From Teredinibacter haidensis (lineage in GTDB: Bacteria > Pseudomonadota > Gammaproteobacteria > Pseudomonadales > Cellvibrionaceae): 64,000 nt of DNA. The stretch spans positions 2,418,001-2,482,000 of the forward strand of contig NZ_CP060084.1 in NCBI RefSeq assembly GCF_014211975.1, given 5' to 3'. Made by a program: the position numbers and the translations under genes. Below the pieces are notes generated by a model, which saw only the letters and a list, made by a program, of their open reading frames with translations, was not told the origin of the DNA and did not search any database. The stretch's first letter is position 1; each line of letters opens with the position of its first letter. Shown one piece after another: positions 53,196 through 61,401 of the stretch.

Positions 53196-53611
53196 AGGGT
53201 GTTCCTATTTCCCTGCTTATCCTAACACCATTGCCACAATTTACGCGACGACCAGAGCACAAAAAATCGGCGCTCAAGCACCAAAGAGCGCTTCATTCCC
53301 TCTGCCGTCAAAAGCTCTCGAAAAACAAACTCATGTTGATATGGCCGCCAAGGCGCACGACTTCTATTTATAGCTATTTCGTATAGCTTTACCTATACAC
53401 ATATCATATCGAAGTTTGATAGCATGTTTTTTACACAGTATAAACCAGCGGGTCTTACCAAAGACATCCTGTGAAGTACATTCACCCGCTGTAAGGTAGC
53501 TTGAACGGATTTATTCCATTAGCCGGAATCCGTAAATCACTGCCAGATTGTACTTATGGATAGCCCTGCACGCACTGCGGCTACCCGCTATGACGTAAGA
53601 GGCAGAAGCTC
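53196..53611. other. Divergent intergenic region with a promoter and structured leader
   Basis: About 415 bp between nudL and the DUF3135 gene. A strong plus-strand promoter at 53416-53444 would give a 160-nt leader. That leader contains CAGCGGGT (53446-53453) mirrored at 53484-53491, and ACGGATT near 53506 mirrored by AATCCGT. I see no open frame. It may be a structured 5' UTR or a small RNA. Confidence 0.45.
53416..53444 (+). promoter_or_regulatory. Sigma-70 type promoter upstream of DUF3135 gene
   Basis: TTGATA (53416-53421), 17 bp, then TATAAA (53439-53444). The predicted start near 53451 is about 160 nt before the next ATG, longer than normal for this window. Confidence 0.7.
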
Positions 53612-53947
53612 ATGAAAAACTGGCCAGACATTAATCAACTGTTGCGTATGGCTAAAGATAGCCCGGAGGAGCTAGAGACCTTCCGGTTACGGCAAATCGA
53701 AGCGCTGATCACCGCAACCCCAAAAGATATGCAACGCCGCCTGCGCGGATTACAGTTTCAAATTGATTGCCAGAGGAAACTGCACAAATCCTCGATGGGA
53801 GCGTGTATTGCCATTTCTCGGATGATGCACGAATCGGTTAATCAGCTGAGCTACTATCTCAACGGTAAAAATAGCGCGCTAAAACCAGATCAACCTAATT
53901 TTTTAGAGGAAGACGAGACAGGTAAGATTCTTCCGTTTCCAGCTTAA
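53612..53947 (+). CDS. DUF3135 protein
   Basis: This is a 111-residue helical, basic protein. The segments PEELETFRLRQIEALI and RRLRGLQFQIDCQRKLHKSSMGACIAISRMM match DUF3135, a family found in marine gammaproteobacteria with no known function. There is no signal peptide or membrane segment. It stands downstream of a strong promoter with a long leader, and its stop overlaps the end of the YqfO-like gene on the other strand by 4 bp. Confidence 0.8.
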   Translation: MKNWPDINQLLRMAKDSPEELETFRLRQIEALITATPKDMQRRLRGLQFQIDCQRKLHKSSMGACIAISRMMHESVNQLSYYLNGKNSALKPDQPNFLEEDETGKILPFPA

Positions 53948-54258
53948 GTTTCCAGCGGCCATACCGAGTAAGCAGGTTCTTCATAAGGGTGGGCCTGTTT
54001 TAACGCTGCAATCACCACGTCACGAACGGCAGCTGCCATCACCATTTCCACCCGATACTCCTCAACGGTTTCAACATTACCTTCGTTACCAAGAAAGGGC
54101 GAGCTTCCCAACAGGGGCCTGAATTGCCCCTGCCCCAGCACCTGCCAGGAACAGTGATCGTAGTCGCCCGATTTACCTGCCCCGGCAGAAAACACCGCCG
54201 ACTTCACCGATTCCACATAAGTTTTAGGGACATAAAAAACCAGCTGATAAAGAACCAT
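53944..54258 (-). CDS. YqfO/NIF3 C-terminal-like protein
   Basis: The protein is 104 residues from the ATG at 54256-54258; the frame continues upstream but without the family pattern. The sequence LYQLVFYVPKTYVESVKSAVF, GDYDHCSW and AHPYEEPAYSVWPL matches the PII-like domain inserted in NIF3/YqfO proteins, present here alone, as in many proteobacteria. Its role is unknown; the fold resembles metal-binding CutA/PII proteins. It is divergent from the QueD-like gene. Confidence 0.85.
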   Translation of the reverse strand: MVLYQLVFYVPKTYVESVKSAVFSAGAGKSGDYDHCSWQVLGQGQFRPLLGSSPFLGNEGNVETVEEYRVEMVMAAAVRDVVIAALKQAHPYEEPAYSVWPLET

Positions 54259-54328
54259 TCTTTTTTCCTTACCTCTCTCTGAAGGTGTAACATAGCTGCC
54301 GTCTATCCACCCCGAAGCAACTTTTATT

Positions 54329-55180
54329 ATGCGTTTATTTGTCGACAACCTCACTAATATTGATTTCAGTTTTCTCGATGCCCAACGCGGACTCGTCGGT
54401 GAAACCTGGCTGGCCAGCGTTGAACTGGACGGCACCCTGGACGAACAGGGTATGGTGTGCGACTTTGGAATTGTAAAGAAAAAACTGCGTGAATGGTTAG
54501 ATACAACGCTCGACCACTGCTTACTGGTACCACAACAAAGTGCCATCCTGCAGTTACAGGAGCACAACGGTAGCTACGGCATTAACTGGCATTTGCACAG
54601 TGGCGATATTTTGAAGTGCGCCTCACCTAAACAAGCGATTACTTTAATCGATGCCGAAAGCATTACAGCACAATCTGTCGCCCAATGGTGTATTCAGAAA
54701 TTGAAAGCGGAATTCCCCGACACAGTTCAATCCTTAACGCTGAAATTCACCTGCGAAACCATTGACGGCCCCTACTATCACTACAGCCACGGTTTGAAAA
54801 AACACAAAGGCAACTGCCAGCGCATTGCTCATGGACACCGCTCCAAAATCGAAATTTGGCGTAACGGCAATTTGAGTACAGGCGATATGGAGGAATGGGC
54901 ACAGCAGTGGAAGGATATTTATATTGGCACTCGAGAAGACCTGTGTAGTACCTCCGAATCCGCTTTTGACCCAGACAACGTAGCTTTTGCCTATTGCTCT
55001 CAGCAGGGCGAATTTTCCCTTTCCTTGCCCAAAAAGCACTGCTATTTAATCGATACGGATTCCACAGTTGAACTTATCGCACAGCACATAGCCACGCAGT
55101 TAAAGCAACGCTATCCCTCGGAAACCATTGTCGTAAAAGCCTACGAAGGGATTGGTAAAGGCGCTATCGCTCAAGCGTAA
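54329..55180 (+). CDS. Tandem QueD/6-pyruvoyltetrahydropterin synthase-like protein
   Basis: At 283 residues this is twice the size of QueD. The first half has the GMVCDF (41-46) and LDH (61-63) motifs of the T-fold but lacks the zinc His cluster. The second half has HGLKKHKGNCQRIAHGH (154-170) with zinc ligands and the catalytic Cys163 equivalent, and a terminal VKAYEGIGKGAIA (Glu273) matching the active-site end. QueD makes the queuosine precursor 6-carboxytetrahydropterin; the split of motifs over two copies suggests a related or specialised pterin enzyme. No other queuosine genes are nearby. Function is inferred. Confidence 0.8.
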   Translation: MRLFVDNLTNIDFSFLDAQRGLVGETWLASVELDGTLDEQGMVCDFGIVKKKLREWLDTTLDHCLLVPQQSAILQLQEHNGSYGINWHLHSGDILKCASPKQAITLIDAESITAQSVAQWCIQKLKAEFPDTVQSLTLKFTCETIDGPYYHYSHGLKKHKGNCQRIAHGHRSKIEIWRNGNLSTGDMEEWAQQWKDIYIGTREDLCSTSESAFDPDNVAFAYCSQQGEFSLSLPKKHCYLIDTDSTVELIAQHIATQLKQRYPSETIVVKAYEGIGKGAIAQA

Positions 55181-55886
55181 GCGTTTCCATACCCGCTCTG
55201 CTGCAAGGCGCACCATCCAAATAATGGAAGTGTGCATGCGCAGGCGAAACCTCAATGTGAGAAAAGCTGACCGTACGGGCATCTTCCCGATGCATACAAA
55301 TACTCGTCGCCGAGGGTTTGTCGCCGTGCAACCGGTGCAGCCGGTAGAAACTTTCTACCGTTACCTTATTTTCTCTGGAGACGATTGCTTCCCGGTAAAT
55401 CGCCATACGCGCAGCCACTACCTTGTCATAACATCTTGCCGATGATATCAGCGGGCTGCCCTGCATTTGCTTAACCAGTACCATGCCGTCCCAACGCCAC
55501 ATCGGTACCTCTGTTCCTCTAGCGCCATCCGGTGTAAACACCAATAAGGAGAAAGGAGCGAACCCTTCCAGCGTTAAACTATGGAGTGTATTTTCGATCG
55601 CACTTACCGAAACCAGAGAAGAAAGCCGCTGAACAACCTGCCCACGGGACGTTAGCTTTCCTTTCGGTAAGTGCCCCTGATAGAAATTCAGCAGCGCAAG
55701 CGTAATACCCGCCGTATTAGTGGACAACCAGGAGCCGCCACCCAGAGGATCAACAGGCATTATGGTGGAACAGAGGTCGGCATTAAAACGACGCGGGGCC
55801 CAGGCTTTCGGTCGTGTGCGTTGCTCATCTCGGTTAAAAAACACGTGATACCGCTGCTCTTCGAATAGCCAACTAACTGTACACAT
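55164..55886 (-). CDS. NRDE family protein (Tango2-like)
   Basis: The 240-residue protein starts MCTVSWLF, with Cys2 as a candidate N-terminal nucleophile, and has FFNRDEQRTRP (16-26), the defining NRDE motif, then GGGSWLSTN. The fold is thought to be related to Ntn hydrolases; human TANGO2 is linked to haem and lipid metabolism, but bacterial function is unknown. It is the last gene of the DedA-to-NRDE operon, 11 bp after the DinB-like gene. Its 3' end overlaps the QueD-like gene by 17 bp. Confidence 0.87.
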   Translation of the reverse strand: MCTVSWLFEEQRYHVFFNRDEQRTRPKAWAPRRFNADLCSTIMPVDPLGGGSWLSTNTAGITLALLNFYQGHLPKGKLTSRGQVVQRLSSLVSVSAIENTLHSLTLEGFAPFSLLVFTPDGARGTEVPMWRWDGMVLVKQMQGSPLISSARCYDKVVAARMAIYREAIVSRENKVTVESFYRLHRLHGDKPSATSICMHREDARTVSFSHIEVSPAHAHFHYLDGAPCSRAGMETLTLER

Positions 55887-55897
55887 TTGGCTTATAC

Positions 55898-56458
55898 CTA
55901 TTCCTCTACCACGCTGTCTTTTTCCCGTAAAAACGTGGCCGTAGCCGGAGCAATGCCCAAAGCAGAGTCGATAACGATATTCTGAGATCGCGCTATCATC
56001 GAAATAATCGCCAGATGATGAACCGCATGGCTGGAAGCAAAAACAAGCTCTCTTAATAAGGTAGATTTCAATACAACGCTTTCAGTATCCTGTAGCGAAA
56101 CTTCGGTTTTAACATTCACAGCTACACCAAGCGTATCGACGTCCAACGACAACAACCAATCGCCCAACACCATCAATTCATTGCTCGCTAAAAGACTATC
56201 TGCTTCACATGTAACGCCACGACGACGATGATCATAGTCGACCAGAAGCAGTTGCTGGTTATTCACACCCCTATCGAAAGCTAGTTTCAGTGCAAAATAA
56301 ATATCTAGAATATGGCGAACATGAGCCCCAATAGGGCTAACAACCATGGGAGGCAGAACATAGCGGTACTGCGTGGAAGAAAGACGAACCAGTATGGACA
56401 AACACTGCTCCAGCGCCTCACTATTTCCTTTGATAACGGATGATGCCGTCACAGTCAT
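55898..56458 (-). CDS. DinB-like four-helix metal-binding protein
   Basis: The 186-residue protein appears all-helical with His46 (SPIGAHVRHI), and His144 and His148 (FASSHAVHHLAII), a spacing fitting the DinB/YfiT triad of histidines that binds a metal. DinB-like proteins include thiol-dependent transferases and damage-inducible proteins of unknown role. Its ATG overlaps the DoxX-like stop region (TAAATG), so translation is probably coupled. Assignment rests on helix pattern and histidines. Confidence 0.7.
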   Translation of the reverse strand: MTVTASSVIKGNSEALEQCLSILVRLSSTQYRYVLPPMVVSPIGAHVRHILDIYFALKLAFDRGVNNQQLLLVDYDHRRRGVTCEADSLLASNELMVLGDWLLSLDVDTLGVAVNVKTEVSLQDTESVVLKSTLLRELVFASSHAVHHLAIISMIARSQNIVIDSALGIAPATATFLREKDSVVEE

Positions 56459-56926
56459 TTATCGATCCTTATTCTTTTTTTGCCCGACTAAACGAATAAT
56501 ACTATTTGGCGAAAGCCAATCGGCAACAACCAATAGCAAGGAACTAACCCAAAGGGAACACGCCATAAAAAACAACATCCCACCGTCACTTCCAATAATC
56601 TGTCCGCTACTGTCAAATGCTGGCATAACCATTCCCAGCGGCGTAAACACATGAAAAACAATGGCACCGCTCATAATCTCAAAGGCAAGTAAAGCGCCCC
56701 AAGGTCTCCAACGCGTAAAAAGCAAAATGGTTGCCATTAGCTCTGCAGCACCCACTAGATAAGCACCGATATCGGCAAACCATGGCAGGCTCAACCACTG
56801 CCCCAGCACACCAAAAATATGTTGTGTTTCGTATGATCCTGTAAATTTAAAAAACAGTGATTGCACAAAAACAAAGGCAATCCACACAGAGAGCATTAAT
56901 CGATAATGCTTCGCCACGAATATCAT
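56459..56926 (-). CDS. DoxX-like membrane protein
   Basis: The protein is 155 residues from the ATG at 56924-56926, which overlaps the upstream TGA as ATGA; this coupling favours it over the earlier in-frame start at 56962. Four membrane segments are predicted, with the GAAELMATILLF loop and VFVQSLFFKFTGS typical of DoxX/DoxD-like small membrane proteins. Such proteins often accompany redox or membrane enzymes, but no direct function is known here. Confidence 0.7.
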   Translation of the reverse strand: MIFVAKHYRLMLSVWIAFVFVQSLFFKFTGSYETQHIFGVLGQWLSLPWFADIGAYLVGAAELMATILLFTRWRPWGALLAFEIMSGAIVFHVFTPLGMVMPAFDSSGQIIGSDGGMLFFMACSLWVSSLLLVVADWLSPNSIIRLVGQKKNKDR

Positions 56927-58065
56927 AAGTAATCGCCCTTGACTCCCAATTCCCGTAACCACACTTTAATCAGAGTCGCAGCGGAAGGAACCTTGAAACC
57001 CTGCGAGCGCATTTGGTTCCCCATAGTGAAGAGCATTTTATACTGCCCAAAGAGCGTTGACATTGCAGCCCAAAAACCGGTTCGACTATCCCAGATATGC
57101 GCCTGCTCACTGCTGGCACCATTAATTTCCACGATGTGAAAATCCCTCCCCTTTTGCAAAGCGTTTAGATCGCGAAATTTAATATCCAACCTGCCGTAGT
57201 GGAAATTAGGTAAATCCTTCATTAATTCATCAATCACCTGTTGTAGCTCTGCCGAAATAAATTCATTCCCGTTGCGAAAAATGCTACCCCGACAATGGCT
57301 GGCAACAAACTCTAATGCAACCTCTTCACCCTTTGCCGGAATCGTATTTAAAATTTCCCGGTTCTTATCGCAATGTAGCTTAGCGAGTTTATGCGCGCGA
57401 GGATGCTGTTCTATTAATTCGTTAACGGTAAATTCGCCATCGCCGACAACGGTTGGACGATATTTTAGCGCTAGCGATACAACTTTTCCGCTCTCTTCAT
57501 TTGGGTATCGGACATAAAAAACCCCAGCTTCGGCAGCATAAGGCGCTAATTGCTGTAATAAAAAAGTACGATTTTTATCGAACCTGGCAATATAGTCACC
57601 AAGCTGTTGCTCGCTCGCGATTAACTCAACCCCACGACCCCGACACCCCATGTCTGGTTTGGCAACACAGGGAAGCGCAATACCTTTTTGCCCCGCCTTG
57701 TAAAGCAGCTTTTTTGCCTGCTGATCCTGAAGCTCGGGTTTTGGCTGAACGACAATAAAAGGCAAAACAAATTTGCGCAATTTGTTTCCACCTTGCCGAA
57801 AAATGGCATGCTTCGATTCCCCCACCATACCGCCAAGTTCAATATTCGGATTAACAACCATGGGCAATCCAAAGCTTCTAAAACGTAACGAAAGGCACAG
57901 CCAGTAACACACCACGGGAATGTACATCAGCCACACGGGCCAAAATTCAAAAAAAGAAGTGGTTTTACCGTTGAAGCTCAAGGGGGGTAATCCCGTATTA
58001 ACACCCTTATCGATAAGCTTATCCGAATACTCCCTCCGATCCGGTTCGGAACCACGAGCAGCCAT
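56923..58065 (-). CDS. Membrane-anchored ATP-grasp ligase
   Basis: The 380-residue protein has a membrane segment (about 38-60) and then an ATP-grasp fold: CVAKPDMGCRGRGVEL (133-148) with the ATP-binding Lys and Gly loop, RLDIKF (292-297) and the metal-ligand motif HIVEINGASSE (310-320). ATP-grasp enzymes join a carboxylate to an amine or thiol through an acyl-phosphate. The D-Ala-D-Ala ligase-like ending suggests a peptide or cell-envelope substrate, but none is identifiable. Start ATG overlaps the DedA stop (TAATG). Confidence 0.82.
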   Translation of the reverse strand: MAARGSEPDRREYSDKLIDKGVNTGLPPLSFNGKTTSFFEFWPVWLMYIPVVCYWLCLSLRFRSFGLPMVVNPNIELGGMVGESKHAIFRQGGNKLRKFVLPFIVVQPKPELQDQQAKKLLYKAGQKGIALPCVAKPDMGCRGRGVELIASEQQLGDYIARFDKNRTFLLQQLAPYAAEAGVFYVRYPNEESGKVVSLALKYRPTVVGDGEFTVNELIEQHPRAHKLAKLHCDKNREILNTIPAKGEEVALEFVASHCRGSIFRNGNEFISAELQQVIDELMKDLPNFHYGRLDIKFRDLNALQKGRDFHIVEINGASSEQAHIWDSRTGFWAAMSTLFGQYKMLFTMGNQMRSQGFKVPSAATLIKVWLRELGVKGDYL

Positions 58066-58661
58066 TATTGGTTCTGCTCTACAGTACTTTTTGACATCAT
58101 CATTCTAGAAGCCCACACGTTGTTAACCAGAAGTAAGCATAGAGCAAGCCCCATAAGAGCCCATTTCCACTGCGAATCACGAATCACCTCACTCATTCCA
58201 GCAACATTGATAAGTCCAAAAATAAGTAAGATCCAAATCACGCCGGCGAAAACCATCGCCACAGTGAAGCGCCCGAAAGGAATATGCCAAAGCCCGCAAA
58301 GGGTAAAACCCAGAGTACGCAAGCCCGGTACAAAACGAAGCAGGAAAATATTGGAGATGGTTCGACGGTGAAAGCGCTGCCGTAACATTCGCCCCTTACG
58401 CGACCGCAACAACCACTTGCGCAACCAGCGCCAGCGTCGACCGACTCGGCCCAGTAGATAAAGCGCCATATCACCCGAGGCGATTCCTATAAAACTGGCC
58501 AGTACTGCAACCGGCAGCGACATCTCGCCATCCAACGCCAATATGGCCGCCAGGAAAACCGCGCCATCCTCCCATAGCCATGAAAAGCCGATAATCATCA
58601 ATGCGAGAAGCCCCCAGTGGGAACCAAACAGTTGCGTAGTAAGGGCGAACAAATCTTCCAA
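58065..58661 (-). CDS. DedA family membrane protein
   Basis: The 198-residue protein matches DedA (SNARE-associated) proteins: an acidic EDGAVFLAAILA segment (31-42), GDMALYLLGRVGRR and FLLRFVPGLRTLGFTLCG with the conserved arginines. DedA proteins are membrane transporters, some of which flip undecaprenyl phosphate or phosphatidylethanolamine. The start is TTG at 58661, because an in-frame stop lies just upstream. It heads the operon with the ATP-grasp, DoxX-like, DinB-like and NRDE genes. Confidence 0.9.
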   Translation of the reverse strand: MEDLFALTTQLFGSHWGLLALMIIGFSWLWEDGAVFLAAILALDGEMSLPVAVLASFIGIASGDMALYLLGRVGRRWRWLRKWLLRSRKGRMLRQRFHRRTISNIFLLRFVPGLRTLGFTLCGLWHIPFGRFTVAMVFAGVIWILLIFGLINVAGMSEVIRDSQWKWALMGLALCLLLVNNVWASRMMMSKSTVEQNQ

Positions 58662-58903
58662 AATTTAACTCATTTAGGCGAGTGGAGGCCTGCTTATAGA
58701 CTGAAAAAATAGTACTAGGTTCCAGTAGTAATTGATATTGCTGGAGACGTCTAGGGGCCAAAAGCGAGATTGTAGCGGGAGTTTTTTAAACCTTTGTGAT
58801 AGTCGTGGCAGTAATCGACTTTTGATTGGAATCTTTTATAACGGGATGATGTGAATAACTGTCTAGGCCCCCGATAAGAAAGGAAGGACAAGCCGATAGC
58901 CTG

Positions 58904-58914
58904 CCCCCCCCCCC
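58904..58914. repeat. Run of 11 C just after nifF
   Basis: A homopolymer of 11 C on the plus strand lies 18 bp past the nifF stop, in the gap before DedA. It is outside any gene; it is a likely site of length variation or sequencing error. Confidence 0.9.
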
Positions 58915-58932
58915 TGAAAAGGCCTTAAAAGA

Positions 58933-59475
58933 CTATATTGGCAAACCAAACTCCGGGGCTATCTGCGCCAGCCAGGTATTGAGCCGCTCTTCAGACAAGT
59001 TGCTCTGGTTATCCTGATCTAGCACCAAACCAACAAACTTACCATCGACGACCGATTCCGAATGATTAAACTCATAACCTTCCGTAGGCCATTCTCCCAC
59101 CACCTTAGCACCACACGCCTTAACGCCATCGTAGATTTCCATCATGGCATCTACGAAAGCATCCGGGTATCCCTCCTGATCACCCAAACCATAAATAGCA
59201 ACCGTGGCGCCACTAAGATCGGCTTCCTCAATGGCGGGTAGAAACTCTTCCCAGCTTTCTTTTTCACAATCAGCAGACAAGCCCGGTAGCTCGCCTTCAC
59301 CCAGAGTAGGTGTTCCCAGAATAAGGTATTTATAAGAGGCAAAGTCATCTACGCCTACACGATTCACGTTTAATGGTTTATCCATTAATTCATCATCGAA
59401 ACGCTTTTTAATCAGCCGTGCAACCTTTCGCGTATTACCCGTATTAGAACCGAAAAAAATGCCAATTTTAGCCAT
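58933..59475 (-). CDS. nifF: Nif-associated flavodoxin NifF
   Basis: The 180-residue long-chain flavodoxin has the FMN phosphate loop GSNTGNTRKVA (9-19), then GTPTLGEGELPG and a GLGDQEGYPDAFVDAM flavin-binding loop. NifF passes electrons to the nitrogenase Fe protein. Its position after nifM matches Azotobacter vinelandii nifVWZMF. It has its own sigma-54 type promoter with two NifA-type sites (59522-59674) and a GGAG ribosome-binding site 7 bp before the ATG. Other flavodoxins are similar, but the regulatory sites support the nif role. Confidence 0.93.
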   Translation of the reverse strand: MAKIGIFFGSNTGNTRKVARLIKKRFDDELMDKPLNVNRVGVDDFASYKYLILGTPTLGEGELPGLSADCEKESWEEFLPAIEEADLSGATVAIYGLGDQEGYPDAFVDAMMEIYDGVKACGAKVVGEWPTEGYEFNHSESVVDGKFVGLVLDQDNQSNLSEERLNTWLAQIAPEFGLPI

Positions 59476-59521
59476 GAGCTACTCCTGCATGTTGTGATCA
59501 ATTAGTCTGTAGTGACTACTC

Positions 59522-59538
59522 AGCAGGAAATGCGCCAA
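59522..59538 (-). promoter_or_regulatory. Sigma-54 promoter of nifF
   Basis: On the minus strand TTGGCGC-ATTT-CCTGCT: the invariant GG (59535-59536) and GC (59523-59524) are separated by exactly 10 bp, close to the TGGCAC-N5-TTGC consensus. The start would lie near 59511, about 35 bp before the ATG. Confidence 0.85.
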
Positions 59539-59617
59539 CCCACTACTTTTTAGAGCACGCCTAAGCCACTGAAAAATAAACATAAAACACCAGTAAAAAC
59601 CTATAAAAATCCATCGC

Positions 59618-59633
59618 TGTAGGAATTCTGACA
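59618..59633. promoter_or_regulatory. NifA-type upstream activator site 1 of nifF
   Basis: TGT-N10-ACA, centred about 90 bp upstream of the sigma-54 -24 element. Confidence 0.8.
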
Positions 59634-59658
59634 TTTAAAAAATCATCAAACGAAGCCT

Positions 59659-59674
59659 TGTAGGATTTAAAACA
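59659..59674. promoter_or_regulatory. NifA-type upstream activator site 2 of nifF
   Basis: A second TGT-N10-ACA site, 41 bp from the first, about four helical turns, so both lie on the same DNA face. Confidence 0.8.
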
Positions 59675-59726
59675 AATGAAAATTGAGTTCGAATTCTACT
59701 GAATAGAGGAAAGTCCACCGACAACA

Positions 59727-60632
59727 TTAAGCATTAGCAATGCCTCCACTCGCGCCCGGCGCAGCAGTGCCATTTAACAAGCGGTCTAACCACACCCGCT
59801 GGGCCTTTTTACGATTTTGGGTGTGCAGGTGTTCACGTAGTTTTGGCAACACATCATCCAAAAGAACGACGCCCTCCTCCTTAACATCATCACAGCGCAG
59901 CAAATGAAAACCCAGAGGTGATTCGACAACAGGACTTAACTCACCTGTTTTCATTGCAAATAGTGTCTTTTCAATTTCGGGATACAAAACGCCCGGCTTC
60001 ACCTTACCCAGCAAACCACCCTGTAATGACGTTGGACACTCGGAATGCTTGAGTGCCTGCTCCTCGAATCGGTCTGGATTTTTACACAAACGCCTGAAAA
60101 TCTGTTCCGTTCGACGAAGGGCATTTTCTCGTCGATTTTCCGGGGAATCCTCATTAATCGTAATCAGGATATGCCGCGCTGTACGAATTTCCGGGTGTTT
60201 GAATTTGTCGATATTCATGTAGTAATAGAGGCCAACATCGGTATCGCTAACAGGGCGTTCGGAACTTCCGACAAGATCCATAACCGTATCGACAAGAGCC
60301 TCCCGTGAAATCGCTTGATACAGATACTCATCATCGATACCAAGCGACTGAAGATCCTCACTTACGCATTCGGAATCACTGTAACGAGCGTAAATATCCT
60401 CCAATACTTTATCGACTTGTGTTGCTGGAACGGCCACCGTCGCGGCTTCAATACTTCTCAAAACAGCCTGTTCAATATGAATTTTACGTTTGGCAACACG
60501 TACAGCCTCCTGATACTGGACGCTATCTAACGCAGAGGCTGAACAAGCGTATTTTTCCACAGCTACCTTGTGAAGTTGGTAAGCAAGATTCTGAGACATT
60601 CCCATAACCGTTTCACTCTTCATCGCTATCAT
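59727..60632 (-). CDS. nifM: Nitrogenase maturation prolyl isomerase NifM
   Basis: The 301-residue protein has an N-terminal helical region (YACSASALDS, LRSIEAATVAVP) and a parvulin PpiC-type domain (about 150-260: ARHILITINEDSPENRRENAL, SECPTSLQGGLLG, SPLGFHLL). This composition and the INEDxPENxR segment match NifM, needed to mature the Fe protein NifH. Several ATGs lie in the first 12 codons; the first overlaps nifZ by 20 bp, so the exact start is uncertain. It lies between nifZ and nifF in the Azotobacter order. Confidence 0.93.
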   Translation of the reverse strand: MIAMKSETVMGMSQNLAYQLHKVAVEKYACSASALDSVQYQEAVRVAKRKIHIEQAVLRSIEAATVAVPATQVDKVLEDIYARYSDSECVSEDLQSLGIDDEYLYQAISREALVDTVMDLVGSSERPVSDTDVGLYYYMNIDKFKHPEIRTARHILITINEDSPENRRENALRRTEQIFRRLCKNPDRFEEQALKHSECPTSLQGGLLGKVKPGVLYPEIEKTLFAMKTGELSPVVESPLGFHLLRCDDVKEEGVVLLDDVLPKLREHLHTQNRKKAQRVWLDRLLNGTAAPGASGGIANA

Positions 60633-61065
60633 GACTCGCTAGTGCTGCTTCCGGAATCTGGAACAATCGCTCACTACCGAAAGTCACATGGTACTGTATA
60701 CCTCCCGGCACATCGCGCAAAACCTTCATAACCGTTCCCAATGTATCCGCCGCAACTACGACTTCGCCCGCCACGGATAGTGCAATGCGACTGAGCACTT
60801 TTTCATTGAATTCATAACGATTTGGAATCCACGGGGCCGAGACAGGAAGTAATTCCTCTTCCCTGCAACCCACAGTCTTTTCCTCATCCAAAAAATGGAC
60901 ACGATAGATAATTTGATCCTGTAAAAAAGTCCCTACATCGTACACACAGCCTACAGAACCACGCTTAACCAGTAGCTCGCCACGCCCCATACCCGGATAC
61001 GTTCCATCATTGCGTACATTTCGAATTAACCGAACTTCACTACCGTACTCATAGGCAGGCAACAT
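60613..61065 (-). CDS. nifZ: Nitrogen fixation protein NifZ
   Basis: The 150-residue protein matches NifZ: YEYGSEVRLIRNVRNDGTYPGMGRGELLVKRG, VGCVYDVGTFLQDQIIYRVHF, and a second similar repeat (GEVVVAADTLGTVMKVLRDVPGGIQYHVTF). NifZ helps assemble the second P-cluster of the MoFe protein. It follows nifW by 3 bp and overlaps nifM. At 150 residues it is near the Azotobacter size. Confidence 0.94.
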   Translation of the reverse strand: MLPAYEYGSEVRLIRNVRNDGTYPGMGRGELLVKRGSVGCVYDVGTFLQDQIIYRVHFLDEEKTVGCREEELLPVSAPWIPNRYEFNEKVLSRIALSVAGEVVVAADTLGTVMKVLRDVPGGIQYHVTFGSERLFQIPEAALASHDSDEE

Positions 61066-61068
61066 AAC

Positions 61069-61401
61069 TTAGGGCTCCAATAACTGATCGACGGAAACGA
61101 AGGTTGTTTGCGGCTCGTGCATCCGAAAAACCTTAAACACTTTTTCGGTTAGAGCATCAGACTCCACAAAATCCTGATAAGAGCGCTCAAGTAAATCGCG
61201 ATAGAGCCTGGTTAAATCCGTTTGAGAATTAGAATCAGAAATTTGCGTTTTATTCGTCTCCAAGTAATCATGATAACGCTGCATAATATGTAATCGATTT
61301 ACTTGCACAACGCTTGGATCGAAAGCGATTTGAAAATAATCTAAAAATTCTTCCGCTGAACTCAGATCTTCTAATTCAATTTCCAGGGTATTGGCCGTCA
61401 T
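61069..61401 (-). CDS. nifW: Nitrogenase-stabilising protein NifW
   Basis: This 110-residue protein has the NifW pattern: LSSAEEFLDYFQIAFDPSVVQVNRLHIMQRYHDYL and LLERSYQDFVE near the end. NifW protects the MoFe protein and helps P-cluster assembly. Its ATG overlaps the nifV TAA (TAATG), which implies translational coupling. Confidence 0.94.
   Translation of the reverse strand: MTANTLEIELEDLSSAEEFLDYFQIAFDPSVVQVNRLHIMQRYHDYLETNKTQISDSNSQTDLTRLYRDLLERSYQDFVESDALTEKVFKVFRMHEPQTTFVSVDQLLEP

Noticed and set aside
53944..54567. Longer 207-residue version of the YqfO-like protein
   Set aside because: The upstream part is antisense to the QueD-like gene and does not match the family; the start at 54258 fits.
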